Shown here: positions 50,496 through 62,211 of the stretch, one piece after another
How the letters are laid out: every line of letters begins with the position of its first letter
Position numbering within the stretch: the stretch's first letter is position 1
NCBI GenBank assembly: GCA_011525755.1
Contig: WYBS01000088.1
Coordinates: 31,528 to 95,527, forward strand
Direction: 5' to 3'
DNA from: Planctomycetaceae bacterium
GTDB taxonomy: Bacteria > Planctomycetota > PLA2
Length of the DNA: 64,000 nucleotides
Notes under the pieces: generated by a model
Seen by the model: only the letters and a program-made list of their open reading frames with translations
Databases searched by the model: none
What the model was told of the DNA's origin: nothing
Made by a program: the position numbers and the translations under genes

Positions 50496-50915
50496 ATGAA
50501 CTTCGCGATCAAGACGGAGATCCGCGACCCGCGGAAGGGGACGTTCGCGTTCCCCCGGCAGAAGACGATGTACGGCGGCAAGCGCATCGCCAAGGGCGAT
50601 ACGATCTTCCTCTTCGCGAGCGAGAACGAAGGCGGCTCGGGTCTCGTCGCGAGCGGCGTCGTCGCCTCGGCCAAGGCGATCCCGAGGAGACCAGGCATCG
50701 CCCGACAGACGCCGTGCGTGAGCATCACCGTCCGTCGCACCGCGCTCGCAAGGAGGCGCCTCGGCCGGAGCGAGCTCAGGCCGTTCTCCGACTGGGACGA
50801 CGGCCGGCCCGAGACCGAGCTCAACTTCAAGTTCTACCGCCAGGCGACGAACAAGATCGTCGGCATCTCGGAGGAGACGGCGGCGTTCCTGCGCGGGTTC
50901 TTCTCCCGCGGCTGA
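50496..50915 (+). CDS. PUA-like (EVE/ASCH-type) domain protein
   Basis: 139 aa from the ATG at 50496 with GAGAGAGAAG upstream. Residues 1-139 form a single domain ([67 protein letters not shown]) in the style of PUA-like folds that read modified bases in RNA or DNA. No enzyme motif. Its exact subfamily is not certain. It is between the M50 protease and katG; no repeat copy with the full TAGCATG core precedes it, only CGCATGGC at 50456. Confidence 0.7.
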   Translation: MNFAIKTEIRDPRKGTFAFPRQKTMYGGKRIAKGDTIFLFASENEGGSGLVASGVVASAKAIPRRPGIARQTPCVSITVRRTALARRRLGRSELRPFSDWDDGRPETELNFKFYRQATNKIVGISEETAAFLRGFFSRG

Positions 50916-53231
<2,316 letters not shown>

Positions 53232-53250
53232 TCCAAAGGGACTTGAAGGA

Positions 53251-53287
53251 GGGGGGCGCGGGGGGCAGCGGGCCGCCCGCGCCCCCC
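53251..53287. terminator. 12-bp inverted repeat between convergent katG and mfd
   Basis: GGGGGGCGCGGG (53251-53262) and CCCGCGCCCCCC (53276-53287) pair perfectly around a 13-nt loop. It is a likely bidirectional transcription stop. No T-run follows. Confidence 0.6.
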
Positions 53288-53288
53288 G

Positions 53289-56200
53289 CTACGCCAGCAG
53301 GTCGAGGAACCGCGCCAGCGCGCGCTCCGGCGACGCGGGCCTCACCGGCTCCGCGACGATCGCGAGCCCGTCGCGCGGCTGCCGCAGCGAGCGGCCGAGC
53401 TTCCCGCGCAGGAACGGCAGCGCCCGCCCCGGGTCCGCGACGGTCATCTGGAGCGTCCCGTCCCTCTCCATCGAGAACCGCGCGACCCCGTGCTCCTGGC
53501 CGAGGATCCTGAGCCGCGCCACGTCGAAGAGCCGCTTCCCGCTTTCCGGCAGGCTCCCGCACCGGTCCTCGATCTCCGCCCGCAGGCCGTCGAGGTCCGA
53601 GGCCGTGGCGACCGACGCGATCCGCCGGTAGAAGCCGAGCTTCAGCGACTCGTCCCCGGCGTAGTCGTCGGGAAGCCCCGCCGCGACGTGCAGGTCCACG
53701 TACGTGTCCGTGGCCTCGGTGACGCGCTCCATCCGGAGCTCCTTCACCGCGTCCTCGAGCAGCCGGCAGTAGAGCTCGTAGCCGACGTCCGCGATGTATC
53801 CCGACTGTTCCGCCCCGAGGAGGTTCCCGGCGCCGCGGATCTCGAGGTCCTTGAGCGCGATCCGGAAGCCCGAGCCGAGCCCCGCGTGCTCCTCGATCGT
53901 CCTGAGCCGCCGCTCCGCCACCTCGTCCACCACCTTGTGCTCCTCCGGCAGGAGGAAGAGCGCGTGCCCGCGGTGGCGCCCGCGCCCGACGCGGCCGCGC
54001 AGCTGGTGGAGGTCCGCGAGCCCGATCCGGTGCGCCCGGTCCACGATCAGCGTGTTCGCGTTCGGGATGTCGAGGCCGGACTCGATGATCGTCGTCGCGA
54101 CGAGCACGTCGATCTCGCCTCGCACGAACGCCATCATCGAGTCCTCGAGCTCGTGGCGCGGCATCCGGCCGTGCACGACCGCGCGCCTCGCCTCGGGCAC
54201 GAGCGTCGCCACGAGCCGGTCGATCCGGTGGATCGTCTCGATCCGGTTGTGGACGAAGTACACCTGCCCGCCGCGCCGCAGTTCGCGCACGATGTACTCG
54301 CGGATCTTCCCCTCGTCGAACGCCGACACCTCGGTCGCGACCGGCATCCGCCCCTCGGGCGGCGTGGTCAAGGTCGAGATGTCCTTCAGCCCGAGCAGCG
54401 CCATGTTCAGGGTGCGCGGGATCGGCGTCGCGGTCAGCGTCAGCACGTCCACGGTCGCGCGCATCGCCTTGAGCCGCTCCTTGTGCTCGACGCCGAACCG
54501 CTGCTCCTCGTCGATGATCACGAGCCCGAGATCCTTGAACGCGATCCCCGGCGAGAGGAGCCGGTGCGTGCCGATCACGATGTCGACGGTCCCCTCCCCG
54601 AGCCCCTCCCCGATCACCTTCGCCTCGGCGTCCGTCCGGAACCGCGACAGCATCTCGATCCGGACGGGATAGCCCGCCATCCGTTCGCGGAACGTCGCGA
54701 AGTGCTGGGCCGCGAGCACGGTCGTCGGCACGAGCACGGCGGCCTGCCGCCCCGCGAGCACCGCCTTGAACGCCGCGCGCATCGCGAGCTCGGTCTTGCC
54801 GTAGCCGACGTCGCCGCACATGAGCCGGTCCATCGGCCGCGGGGTCTCCATGTCCTTCTTGACCGCCTCGAGCGTGGTGATCTGGTCGGGCGTCTCCTCG
54901 TACGGGAACGACGCCTCGAACTGGTGCTGTAAATCCGTATCCGGCGGGAACGCGATCCCCGGCCGCTTCTGGCGCATCGCCTGCGTCTCGAGGAGCCGCA
55001 CCGCGAGGTCGGTCACCGCCTCCTTCACGCGCTGCTTCGCCTTCGCCCACTGCGCGCCGCCGAGCCGGGCGAGCCGCGGCCGCTGCCCCGAGGCGCCCAC
55101 GTACTTCTGGATGAGGTCGATCTTCGTGACCGGGACGAACACGCGCACGCCGTCCTGGAACTCGACGACGCAGTGCTCGAGCGTGGCGCCGTCCTTCGCG
55201 ATCCGCTCGACGCCCTTGAAGAGGCCGACCCCGTGCGCGAGGTGGACGACATGGTCGCCCGGCTCGAGGTCGAGGAAGTCCTCGATCGCGCGGCCCTGGA
55301 TGCGCTTTTGCGCCGGGCGGCGGCGCGTCAGGTGCTGGAGGAGGTCGTCGTAGCCGAGGACGACGAGACGCCGAAGGGGCAGCTCGAACGAGCGCGAGAG
55401 CCTCCCGCGGAGGAACCGGAGGGGGCCCCTTGGGCCGTCGCCGAGGAGGCTCCTGACGCGGTTCTCCTCCGCCTCGTTGCGGCACGCGAAGAAGGCGTGG
55501 TCCGCCCGCGCGCACGCCTCCTCGATGCGATCGCGGAGCTGCTCGGGCCCCGCGGTCACGGGCTCGACCTGGAGCACCCTGAGCTTCAGGTCGCCGCCGC
55601 GGAGCGCGTCGAGGTCGGCGCCCGGGCGGCGCTCGACCTTCCTCGCCTCCTCCGGCGTCGGCTCCGCGAGGAAGACGGGCTCGTCCGCGGCGAAGTGGTC
55701 GAGGAGCGTGCCCGTCTCCGCCTCCTTCGCGCGGCCCGCGAGATCGAGCTTCTCGATCGACGCCCCGGCGCGCTGCGTGTCCGGGTCGAACTCGCGGATC
55801 CGCTCGAGCTCGTCGCCGAAGTACTCGAGGCGCACGGGCGACTCCGCGCCGGGCGGGAAGAGGTCGAGGACGTCGCCCCGCGCCGAGTAGTCGCCGGGCG
55901 CGGTGACGAGCGACACGCGCGTCCAGCCGTCCGCCTCGAGGCGCGCGGCGAGGTTCCCGGGCCCCGGGGCCGACGTGCCGGGCGCGAGGCGGATCGCGCC
56001 CGCCTCGAGCGCGGCAGGAAGGGGGACGGGCTGCGTCGCCGCCTGGATCGACGAGAGGACGACCGCGTCGGGCCGGTCGCGCAGGCGCTGGAGGATCGAG
56101 AGCCGCTCGAGGCCCCGCTCGTCGTCGTCGAGGTCGGGGAAGAGCATCCGCCGCTCGCGCTCGACGCCGAACAGCGAGAGGTCGCCCGCGAGGTCCGCGC

Positions 56201-56375
56201 TCTCGCGCGCGTCGGCGTGGAGCACGAGCGCGCGCTTGCCCACCGGCAGCAGCAGCGCGAGCACGAGGCCGAGCGAGCCGCCGTAGAGCCCGCCGATGCG
56301 CGGCCGCTCCGCGAGGTCGAGCGGCGGCAGGGCGACGATCTTCCCGAAGGCCGGCGGCGCCTCGCTCCGCGCCAT
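53289..56375 (-). CDS. mfd: Transcription-repair coupling factor Mfd
   Basis: 1028 aa, about 120 shorter than E. coli Mfd. It has an N-terminal UvrB-like part (about 25-300), an RNA-polymerase interaction domain (about 385-450, [19 protein letters not shown]-like: [16 protein letters not shown]), and the RecG-type translocase. Walker [12 protein letters not shown] is near residue 518, with DEEQ in [17 protein letters not shown], and the TRCF domain closes it. It removes stalled RNA polymerase from lesions and recruits UvrA. The shortness comes mainly from a compact N-terminal module. The start is ATG at 56375, where the N-terminus begins [12 protein letters not shown]. It lies 3 nt after rnc, so the two are probably one operon. 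Confidence 0.96.
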   Translation of the reverse strand: MARSEAPPAFGKIVALPPLDLAERPRIGGLYGGSLGLVLALLLPVGKRALVLHADARESADLAGDLSLFGVERERRMLFPDLDDDERGLERLSILQRLRDRPDAVVLSSIQAATQPVPLPAALEAGAIRLAPGTSAPGPGNLAARLEADGWTRVSLVTAPGDYSARGDVLDLFPPGAESPVRLEYFGDELERIREFDPDTQRAGASIEKLDLAGRAKEAETGTLLDHFAADEPVFLAEPTPEEARKVERRPGADLDALRGGDLKLRVLQVEPVTAGPEQLRDRIEEACARADHAFFACRNEAEENRVRSLLGDGPRGPLRFLRGRLSRSFELPLRRLVVLGYDDLLQHLTRRRPAQKRIQGRAIEDFLDLEPGDHVVHLAHGVGLFKGVERIAKDGATLEHCVVEFQDGVRVFVPVTKIDLIQKYVGASGQRPRLARLGGAQWAKAKQRVKEAVTDLAVRLLETQAMRQKRPGIAFPPDTDLQHQFEASFPYEETPDQITTLEAVKKDMETPRPMDRLMCGDVGYGKTELAMRAAFKAVLAGRQAAVLVPTTVLAAQHFATFRERMAGYPVRIEMLSRFRTDAEAKVIGEGLGEGTVDIVIGTHRLLSPGIAFKDLGLVIIDEEQRFGVEHKERLKAMRATVDVLTLTATPIPRTLNMALLGLKDISTLTTPPEGRMPVATEVSAFDEGKIREYIVRELRRGGQVYFVHNRIETIHRIDRLVATLVPEARRAVVHGRMPRHELEDSMMAFVRGEIDVLVATTIIESGLDIPNANTLIVDRAHRIGLADLHQLRGRVGRGRHRGHALFLLPEEHKVVDEVAERRLRTIEEHAGLGSGFRIALKDLEIRGAGNLLGAEQSGYIADVGYELYCRLLEDAVKELRMERVTEATDTYVDLHVAAGLPDDYAGDESLKLGFYRRIASVATASDLDGLRAEIEDRCGSLPESGKRLFDVARLRILGQEHGVARFSMERDGTLQMTVADPGRALPFLRGKLGRSLRQPRDGLAIVAEPVRPASPERALARFLDLLA

Positions 56376-56378
56376 CCC

Positions 56379-57659
56379 CTAGGGCTGCGCGGACGTGTCA
56401 GGCGCAGCGGGCTTCTTGCCCCGGCCGCCGCGGCGACCCCGGCGGCGGGACGGGCGGCGGCGCCCGCTCCCCTCCTCGGGCGGCGCCTCGCCCTCGGCGG
56501 GCGGTGCGGCCTCCTGCGGGGCCTCGGGCGTCGCGGCCGCCTCGGGCAGGGGGACGGGAGGGGGCTCCGGGGGCAGCGGCTCGGGAGAGGGCGACCACTC
56601 CGCCGCGAGGGCGGGCTCGGCGTCGGCCGGAGCCTCGTGGGACTCGGCCGGTTGGGGCCCCGCGCCCAGCGGCTGCCCCTGCATCTCGCCCTGCCCGCCA
56701 CGGCGGCGACCGCGCCCCCCGCGGCGACGGCGGCGCCGGCGCCCCGTGCCGGACGCAAGGGGCTCGCCCGCGGCGTGCATCTCGGGCGCGGCTTCCTCGC
56801 CCTCCGCGTGAGGCCCGGGCTGCCCCTCCGCGTGCGGCTGCTCCCGCGGCGGCTGCTGCCGCGGCGGCTGCTGCCCCCGGCCCCCCTGCTGATCCTGCCT
56901 CCGGCCGCGGCGCCCGCTCTCGTCGGGGCCGATCCTCAGGACCGTGCCCGCGCCCCGCACCGTCTGGTTCGCGGCCTCGTTCACGGCGCGGAAGTGGAGC
57001 AGCGCCGCGCGGGCGGATCCCTGCTCGGCCTCCTTCTTCGAATCGCCGCGCGCGCGCCCGAACTCGCGGCCGTTGAGCATGACCGCGACGTCGAACGTGC
57101 GGTGGTGCGACGGCCCCGCCTCGCGGATGAGCCGGTAGCCGGGCACCGTGCCCATCTCGCGCTGGCAGTAGTGCTGGAGCATCGACTTGTAGTTCTTCTC
57201 CGCGCGGTCCTCGACGATCTCGCCGATGATCACGTCGAGGTGGCGCAGGATGAACTTGCGCGCCGCCGCGAGGCCCGCGTCGAGGTAGATCGCCCCGACG
57301 ATCGCCTCGAAGAGGTTGCCGAGGAGCGACGCGGGGATCTCGCGCTTCGCCACGCCCTTCCCGACGAGGATGTGCCGGTCGAGGCCCATCGCCACCGCGA
57401 TCCGCTGGAGCGTGCTGCGCGAGACGGCCTGGCTCTTGATGCGGGTGAGCGTGCCCTCGTCGTCCTCCGGGTACCGGCGGTAGAGGGCGTCGGAGATGAT
57501 GAGCCCGAGGACGGAGTCGCCGAGGAACTCGAGGCGCTCGTTGCTCGGGCGGTTATCGGTCTTGATGGAGGAGTGGGACAGCGCGTTGAGGAGGAACCCC
57601 TTGTCGCGGAACGAGTGCCCCAGCAGGACCTCCAGGTCCTGGATCGATTCGTTTTGCAT
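56379..57659 (-). CDS. rnc: Ribonuclease III with long disordered Arg/Pro-rich tail
   Basis: 426 aa, against 220-230 for usual RNase III. Residues 1-155 are the nuclease domain (NERLEFLGDSVLGLIISDAL, the signature, and EAIVGAIYLDAG), and about 158-230 the dsRNA-binding domain (NYKSMLQHYCQREMG, GRARGDSKKEAEQGSARAAL). About 195 residues follow of low complexity: Gln/Gly/Arg repeats (GRRGRRQDQQGGRGQQ), Arg clusters (TGRRRRRRRGGRGRRRGG), a Pro/Glu/Ala-rich run, then a closing basic cluster. Such tails recall the RNA-binding and scaffold part of RNase E. It cuts double-stranded rRNA and mRNA precursors. It lies 12 nt after the purH stop, so purH-rnc-mfd form one operon. Confidence 0.95.
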   Translation of the reverse strand: MQNESIQDLEVLLGHSFRDKGFLLNALSHSSIKTDNRPSNERLEFLGDSVLGLIISDALYRRYPEDDEGTLTRIKSQAVSRSTLQRIAVAMGLDRHILVGKGVAKREIPASLLGNLFEAIVGAIYLDAGLAAARKFILRHLDVIIGEIVEDRAEKNYKSMLQHYCQREMGTVPGYRLIREAGPSHHRTFDVAVMLNGREFGRARGDSKKEAEQGSARAALLHFRAVNEAANQTVRGAGTVLRIGPDESGRRGRRQDQQGGRGQQPPRQQPPREQPHAEGQPGPHAEGEEAAPEMHAAGEPLASGTGRRRRRRRGGRGRRRGGQGEMQGQPLGAGPQPAESHEAPADAEPALAAEWSPSPEPLPPEPPPVPLPEAAATPEAPQEAAPPAEGEAPPEEGSGRRRPSRRRGRRGGRGKKPAAPDTSAQP

Positions 57660-57671
57660 GTGCCTTCCGGG

Positions 57672-59210
57672 TCAGTGCAGGAAATGCCTTACACCCGTGA
57701 AGACCATCGCGATGCCCCGCTCGTCGGCGAGCTTGATGCACGCCTCGTCGTTCCGGCTCCCACCGGGCTGGATCGCCGCGGTGACGCCCGCCTCGAGGGC
57801 GACCTCGAGCGCGTCGTTGAAGGGCAGGAAGGCGTCGGAGGCGAACACCGCCCCCTGCGCCCTTCCGCCCGCCTTCCGGACGGCGATCCTCGCGGCGTCC
57901 ACGCGGCTCATCTGGCCGGCGCCGACACCCACGACCATCGCGTCCTTCGCGAGGACGATCGCGTTGCTCTTCACGTGCTTGCACACGCGCTGGGCGAAGA
58001 CGAGGTCACTCGCCTCGGCCTCGCTCGGCGCGCGCTTCGATACCGTCTTCAGATCGGATGACTGCGTCACCTTCCCGTCCCGTTCCTGGAGGAGGAGCCC
58101 TCCCGGGAGGCCGCGGATCTCGAAGCCCGTGGGCTCCGGGAGCGGGCAGGCGAGCAGGCGGACGTTCTTGCCCCATTTGGGTTTCGTCGTGAGGATCGAG
58201 AGCGCCTCGGGGTCGAACCCGGGCGCGACGATCACCTCTACGAAACGGCCGGGCTCGGCGATGGCCTCCGCCACGTCGGGCGTCACCGGCGCGTTGAAGG
58301 CGAGGATCCCGCCGAACGCGGAGATCGGGTCGCCCTCCCAGGCCCGGCGGAACGCGTCGAGGAGGCTCTTCCCGGCGGCGGCGCCGCAGGGGTTCGCATG
58401 CTTCACGACGACGACGGCCGGAAGGGGCAGGTCCGCGACGGTCGCGTAGGCGCCCGCCGCGTCCTGGATGTTGTTGAAGGAGAGCTGCTTGCCCTCGCCG
58501 AGCACCTCCGCCTGCGCGATCCCCTTGCCGCCGGGCTCCTTGTAGAGCGCGGCGCGCTGGTGCGGGTTCTCGCCGTAGCGGAGCTCGCCCGTGCGCTCGA
58601 AGCCGAGGACGAGGGTCTGCGGCAGGTCGCCGTCGCCCAGGTAGCGCGCGATCGCCGCGTCGTAGAGGGCGGTGTGCCGGTACGCCTTCGCGGCGAGGCC
58701 GCGGCGGTACTCGGGGTCCAGTGCGTCGGCGTCGAGGCGGCGCAGGAACTCCGGGTAGTCCTTCGCGTCGACGAGCGGGACCACGTGGGCGTGGTTCTTC
58801 GCGGCGGCGCGGAGCATCGCCGGCCCGCCGATGTCGATCTGCTCGACCGCCTCGGCGAGCGTCACGCCCGGCCGCGAGATCGTCTGGACGAACGGGTAGA
58901 GGTTCAAGACGAGGAGGTCGATCGGCCCGATGCCGTGCGCGGCCATCTGGGCCACGTGCTCCGGGTCGTCGCGCCGCCCGAGGAGCCCGCCGTGGATCTT
59001 CGGGTGCAGCGTCTTCACGCGGCCCCCGAGGATCTCGGGGAACCCCGTGTACTCCTGCACCTCGATCACCTTGAGCCCCGCGGCCCCGAGGACCTTGGCG
59101 GTCCCGTGAGTCGAGAGGATCTCGATGCCGCGGTCGGCGAGGGCGCGCGCGAACTCGGCGATCCCGGTCTTGTCGTAGGGAGCGACGATCGCTCGCTTAA
59201 TCGTTGTCAT
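57672..59210 (-). CDS. purH: Bifunctional AICAR transformylase / IMP cyclohydrolase PurH
   Basis: 512 aa from the ATG at 59210. The MGS-like cyclohydrolase domain is residues 1-~145 (IKRAIVAPYDKTGIAEFARALADRG, YTGFPEILGGRVKTLHPKIHGG). The AICAR formyltransferase domain follows (ELRYGENPHQ, VVKHANPCG, SDAFLPFNDALEVA), ending VFTGVRHFLH. It performs the last two steps of purine biosynthesis. The start is supported by the usual N-terminus. A TACGCT box about 37 nt upstream is a candidate -10. It opens the purH-rnc-mfd operon, after prfB and the shared hairpin. Confidence 0.96.
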   Translation of the reverse strand: MTTIKRAIVAPYDKTGIAEFARALADRGIEILSTHGTAKVLGAAGLKVIEVQEYTGFPEILGGRVKTLHPKIHGGLLGRRDDPEHVAQMAAHGIGPIDLLVLNLYPFVQTISRPGVTLAEAVEQIDIGGPAMLRAAAKNHAHVVPLVDAKDYPEFLRRLDADALDPEYRRGLAAKAYRHTALYDAAIARYLGDGDLPQTLVLGFERTGELRYGENPHQRAALYKEPGGKGIAQAEVLGEGKQLSFNNIQDAAGAYATVADLPLPAVVVVKHANPCGAAAGKSLLDAFRRAWEGDPISAFGGILAFNAPVTPDVAEAIAEPGRFVEVIVAPGFDPEALSILTTKPKWGKNVRLLACPLPEPTGFEIRGLPGGLLLQERDGKVTQSSDLKTVSKRAPSEAEASDLVFAQRVCKHVKSNAIVLAKDAMVVGVGAGQMSRVDAARIAVRKAGGRAQGAVFASDAFLPFNDALEVALEAGVTAAIQPGGSRNDEACIKLADERGIAMVFTGVRHFLH

Positions 59211-59286
59211 GAAAGGACTTGCGCCGATCGCCGGCGCGAATGCAGGGCATAGCGTAGCACCACGAGCCGACGCTGCAAGGGAAGCG

Positions 59287-59315
59287 AGGCATACGGTGCC
59301 AGACACCGTATGCCT
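59287..59315. terminator. 12-bp hairpin, member of a repeated 3'-end element (copy A)
   Basis: AGGCATACGGTG (59287-59298), loop CCAGA, CACCGTATGCCT (59304-59315), perfectly paired. It lies 10 nt after the prfB stop and shares sequence with 37968-37996. One base pair differs by a compensatory change. Confidence 0.65.
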
Positions 59316-59324
59316 AGCATCCCG

Positions 59325-60429
59325 CTACGCAGGCTTCTTCTTCCCCATGTGGCGCCGCAGGTAGGCCTCGATGAAGGCGTCGATCTCGCCGTCGAGGACC
59401 GCGTCCACGCTCCCGGTCTCGTGCTCCGTGCGGACGTCCTTCACGAGCTGGTAGGGCTGGAGGACGTAGTTCCGGATCTGGCTCCCGAACGCGATCTCGC
59501 CCTTCTCGCCGTAGAGCTTCTTCAGCTCGGCATCGCGCTCCATCTCCTGGAGGCGGTAGAGCTTGCCCCTGAGCATCTTCATCGCCATCGCACGGTTCCG
59601 GTGCTGGCTGCGCTCGTTCTGGCACGCGGCGACGACGCCGGTCGGCACGTGCGTGATGCGGACGGCGGATTCCGTCTTGTTCACGTGCTGCCCCCCGGCC
59701 CCCCCCGACCTGTAGGTCTCGATCCTGAGATCCCTCTCGGCGATCTCGATCTCGATCTCCTCGTCGAACTCGGGCATCACGTCGACGGCCGCGAACGACG
59801 TGTGGCGGCGCTTCTGCGCGTCGAAGGGCGAGATGCGGACGAGGCGGTGGACGCCGATCTCCGAGCGGAGGTAGCCGTAGGCGTAGGGCCCGCGGATGGC
59901 GACCGACGCGGTCTTGATGCCGCCCTCGTCGTTGGGCACGATCTCGACCGTCTCCGTCCCGAAGCCGGCGCGCTCGGCCCAGCGCGTGTACATGCGGAGG
60001 AGCATCTGCGCCCAGTCGCACGACTCGATCCCGCCCGCGCCCGGGTTGACCGAGAGGATCGCGCTGTTCGCATCGTGCGGGCCGCTCATCATGAGCTGGA
60101 ACTCGAGGTGCTCGGCCTTCTTCTCGAGATCCGCGACGATCTTCTCGACCTCGGCGAGGTCGGCGGGGCCCTCGGCCAGCTCGGCCATCTCGGCCGCGTC
60201 GCCGATTCCCTTCGCGAGGGCCGACCAGGGCTCGATCGTCGCCTTGAGGCGCTTCATCTCCTCGACGGTCTCTTTGGCTTTCGCGGAGTTGCCCCAGAAG
60301 GCGGAATCGGCCATCCGCGCCTCGAGCTCCTCGCGCCGCTTGGTCAGGCTGGGCAGGTCAAAGACTGCCCTGGGCCTGCCGGACGCGGTTCCGGAGCTGC
60401 TCGAGGCGGGGCGCGAAGTCGTTGACCAT
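59325..60429 (-). CDS. prfB: Peptide chain release factor 2 with programmed +1 frameshift
   Basis: The zero frame starts at ATG 60429 and ends after 23 codons at CTT-TGA (60363-60358). The rest is in the +1 frame, from GAC at 60359 to the stop at 59325, giving 367 aa. CTTTGAC with the skipped T at 60360 is the classical RF2 autoregulation site, and CAGGG sits upstream as the stimulatory Shine-Dalgarno-like sequence. Other hallmarks are SPFDAQKRRHTSF (the SPF stop-reading motif for UGA/UAA) and the GGAGGQHVNKTESA loop with GGQ. It ends translation at UGA and UAA. A TAGTCT box 6 nt before the ATG suggests a leaderless mRNA. The gene is intact; the in-frame TGA is regulatory, not a mutation. Confidence 0.95.
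60358..60363 (-). promoter_or_regulatory. prfB programmed frameshift site
   Basis: CTT TGA C, read on the minus strand (60363 down to 60357). When release factor 2 is scarce the ribosome slips by one and continues; when abundant it stops at UGA. This is an established control loop and is seen directly here. Confidence 0.9.
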
Positions 60430-60641
60430 CGGAAAAGACTATCACGGGGGGGCGCGGGGGCCGCCCCTCCTCCCCGGGCCCCTCCACCTCTGAGCGGCGA
60501 AAGCGCCCCCGGAAGAGCCCGTAGAGGAAGCGCCAGAACCGCGCGGGCCCGCGCTTCACGCGGTCCATCGCGCGGCCGCAGGACGCGCAGGCAAGGTGCT
60601 GCTCCGGCAAGACGGCTATCCTTGTCCGCGGAGGGCTGCCC
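60430..60641. other. 212-bp spacer with G-rich motif and a possible small reading frame
   Basis: It contains a G-rich mini-motif at 60446-60462 and the candidate promoters of both neighbours (TAGTCT 60441-60436; TATCCT 60617-60622). On the minus strand an open frame from TTG near 60609 carries CASCGRAMDRVKRGPARFWRFLYGLF, a CxxC and basic helix. It could be a small zinc-binding protein, but it overlaps the prfB start and lacks a ribosome site, so it is not called. Confidence 0.35.
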
Positions 60642-62108
60642 ATGCTCCGTGTCGTCGCGATCCTGCTCCTCGTCGGCGCGCCCGCGGCCGCGCAGGACCC
60701 CGTGCGATCCGCGATCGTCAAGGTCTACACGACCTCGCAGGAGGCGAACTACGGCCGGCCGTGGGAGATGCGCTCCCAGAGGAACTCCACGGGGTCGGGG
60801 GCGATCATCCCGGGAGGCCGGATCCTGACCAATGCCCACGTCGTGAGCGACCAGACCTTCGTGCGAGTGCAGCGGGCGGACCTCGCCGACAAGTACGTCG
60901 CGGCGGTCGCGGCGGTCTCGCACGAGCTCGACCTCGCGCTGCTCACCGTGGCCGACGACACCTTCTTCGCGGGCGTCGAGCCGCTGGCGCTCGGGAAGAT
61001 GCCTTCCGCCGGGGATCCCGTGGTGACGCTCGGGTTCCCCACGGGCGGGACGCGGATCGCGGTGACCGAGGGCGTGATCTCGCGCATCGACCGCCAGTAC
61101 TACTCCCACTCCTCGTTCGCGAACCTCGTCTGCCAGATGGACGCGGCGATCAACCCCGGGTCGAGCGGCGGCCCCGTCCTCGGCGACGGCCTGATCGTCG
61201 GGGTCGCGTTCCAGGCGAGCGGCGGGCAGAACATCGGCTACATGGTGCCCGCGCCCGTCGTGCGGCACTTCCTGAAAGACATCGAGGACGGCAGGAACGA
61301 CGGGACGCCGGCCGCCGTGTTCCGGTGGCAGGTGCTCGAGAACCCGCAGCTGCGCCGCTACTACCGGATGGCCGACGGCCAGTCCGGGGTGCTGCTCTCG
61401 AAGGTCTCGCCGCTGCTCGAGGGCGACGGGAAGCTCCGCGCGGGCGATGTCCTCATGGGCATCGACGAGTACGGCGTCGCGAACGATGGGACGATCGAGT
61501 TCCGGCCCGGCGAGCGGATCGAGCTGCTCTACGCGATCGACCGGAAGCACGTCGGCGACGCGGTCACGTTCCACCTCCTGCGGGACGGGGCTGCGCTCGA
61601 CGTGACGCTCCCGCTCGCCGCGGCCAAGCGCTCGTACGGCTGGCTCGTGCCGCGACGGCAGTACGAGACGCGGCCCTCGTACTACGTCGTCGGCGGCGTC
61701 GTCTTCTCCACGCTGACCGCGAACTACTACGACACGTGGGACAAGTGGGCCGACGTGCCGGTACGCCTCCAGCGCTACTGGTACGAGATGCGCACGGCCG
61801 CGAACGCGGATCGGGAGGAGGTCGTGATCATCACGGACGTCCTGCCGGACGAACTGAACGTCGGCTATACCGGCTTCGAGGACTCGATCGTCAGGGAGGC
61901 GAACGGGAGGCCGGTGCGGAGCCTCCGGGAGCTCGTGGAGATCCTCGAGGGAAGCGACGGCCCCGTCCACCGCATCGTGTTCGAGGACACCGACGCCGAG
62001 ATCGTCTTCGCGAAGGAAGGCCTCGACGCGCGCAGCAAGGGGATCCTCGAGCGGTACCGCGTGCCTGCCGACCGGTCGGCGGATCTCGCGGGCGGGGCCG
62101 CGAAGTAG
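60642..62108 (+). CDS. Deg-type trypsin-like serine protease
   Basis: 488 aa. Signal peptide 1-18 (AAAQ). Trypsin-like domain with triad His66 (TNAHVVSD), Asp97 (HELDLAL) and Ser175 (NPGSSGGP). From about 245 to 330 there is a PDZ-like domain (GVLLSKVSPLLEGDGKLRAGDVLMGIDEYGV). A second, divergent PDZ-like part (about 395-465) closes it. The design is closer to plant/chloroplast Deg9-type proteases than to DegP. It works outside the cytoplasm on unknown proteins. It is a second HtrA-superfamily gene in the window, unlike the one at 8897. TATCCT 19 nt and GGAGGG 7 nt before the ATG serve as promoter and ribosome site. Confidence 0.9.
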   Translation: MLRVVAILLLVGAPAAAQDPVRSAIVKVYTTSQEANYGRPWEMRSQRNSTGSGAIIPGGRILTNAHVVSDQTFVRVQRADLADKYVAAVAAVSHELDLALLTVADDTFFAGVEPLALGKMPSAGDPVVTLGFPTGGTRIAVTEGVISRIDRQYYSHSSFANLVCQMDAAINPGSSGGPVLGDGLIVGVAFQASGGQNIGYMVPAPVVRHFLKDIEDGRNDGTPAAVFRWQVLENPQLRRYYRMADGQSGVLLSKVSPLLEGDGKLRAGDVLMGIDEYGVANDGTIEFRPGERIELLYAIDRKHVGDAVTFHLLRDGAALDVTLPLAAAKRSYGWLVPRRQYETRPSYYVVGGVVFSTLTANYYDTWDKWADVPVRLQRYWYEMRTAANADREEVVIITDVLPDELNVGYTGFEDSIVREANGRPVRSLRELVEILEGSDGPVHRIVFEDTDAEIVFAKEGLDARSKGILERYRVPADRSADLAGGAAK

Positions 62109-62162
62109 AGCCGGCCCCCCCACCGACGCCTGCGGCACGAGTGCCGCACCCTCCGGCCATAA

Positions 62163-62205
62163 CTATCTTCCGGACAGACGCTTACGTCTTAACAATCCGT
62201 GATAG
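62163..62205. terminator. Nested hairpin between convergent genes
   Basis: CTATC/GATAG outermost (62163-62167, 62201-62205), CGGA/TCCG in the middle, AGACG/CGTCT innermost (62176-62180, 62185-62189, loop CTTA). The region is AT-richer than its surroundings and lies between the Deg-like and VWA genes. Confidence 0.5.
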
Positions 62206-62211
62206 ACAAGA

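Noticed and set aside
58801-59210. Purine riboswitch upstream of purH
   Set aside because: The upstream 76 bp before the prfB hairpin is too short and lacks the conserved junction sequence.
60344-60609. Small zinc-binding reading frame with CASCG ahead of prfB
   Set aside because: No ribosome site, overlap with the prfB start and no similarity to any family I recognise; noted in the spacer entry only.
60360-62138. Long minus-strand open frame extending upstream from prfB
   Set aside because: It is antisense to the Deg-like protease and only joined to RF2 because RF2 is read in the +1 frame; the true start is the ATG at 60429 followed by frameshift.
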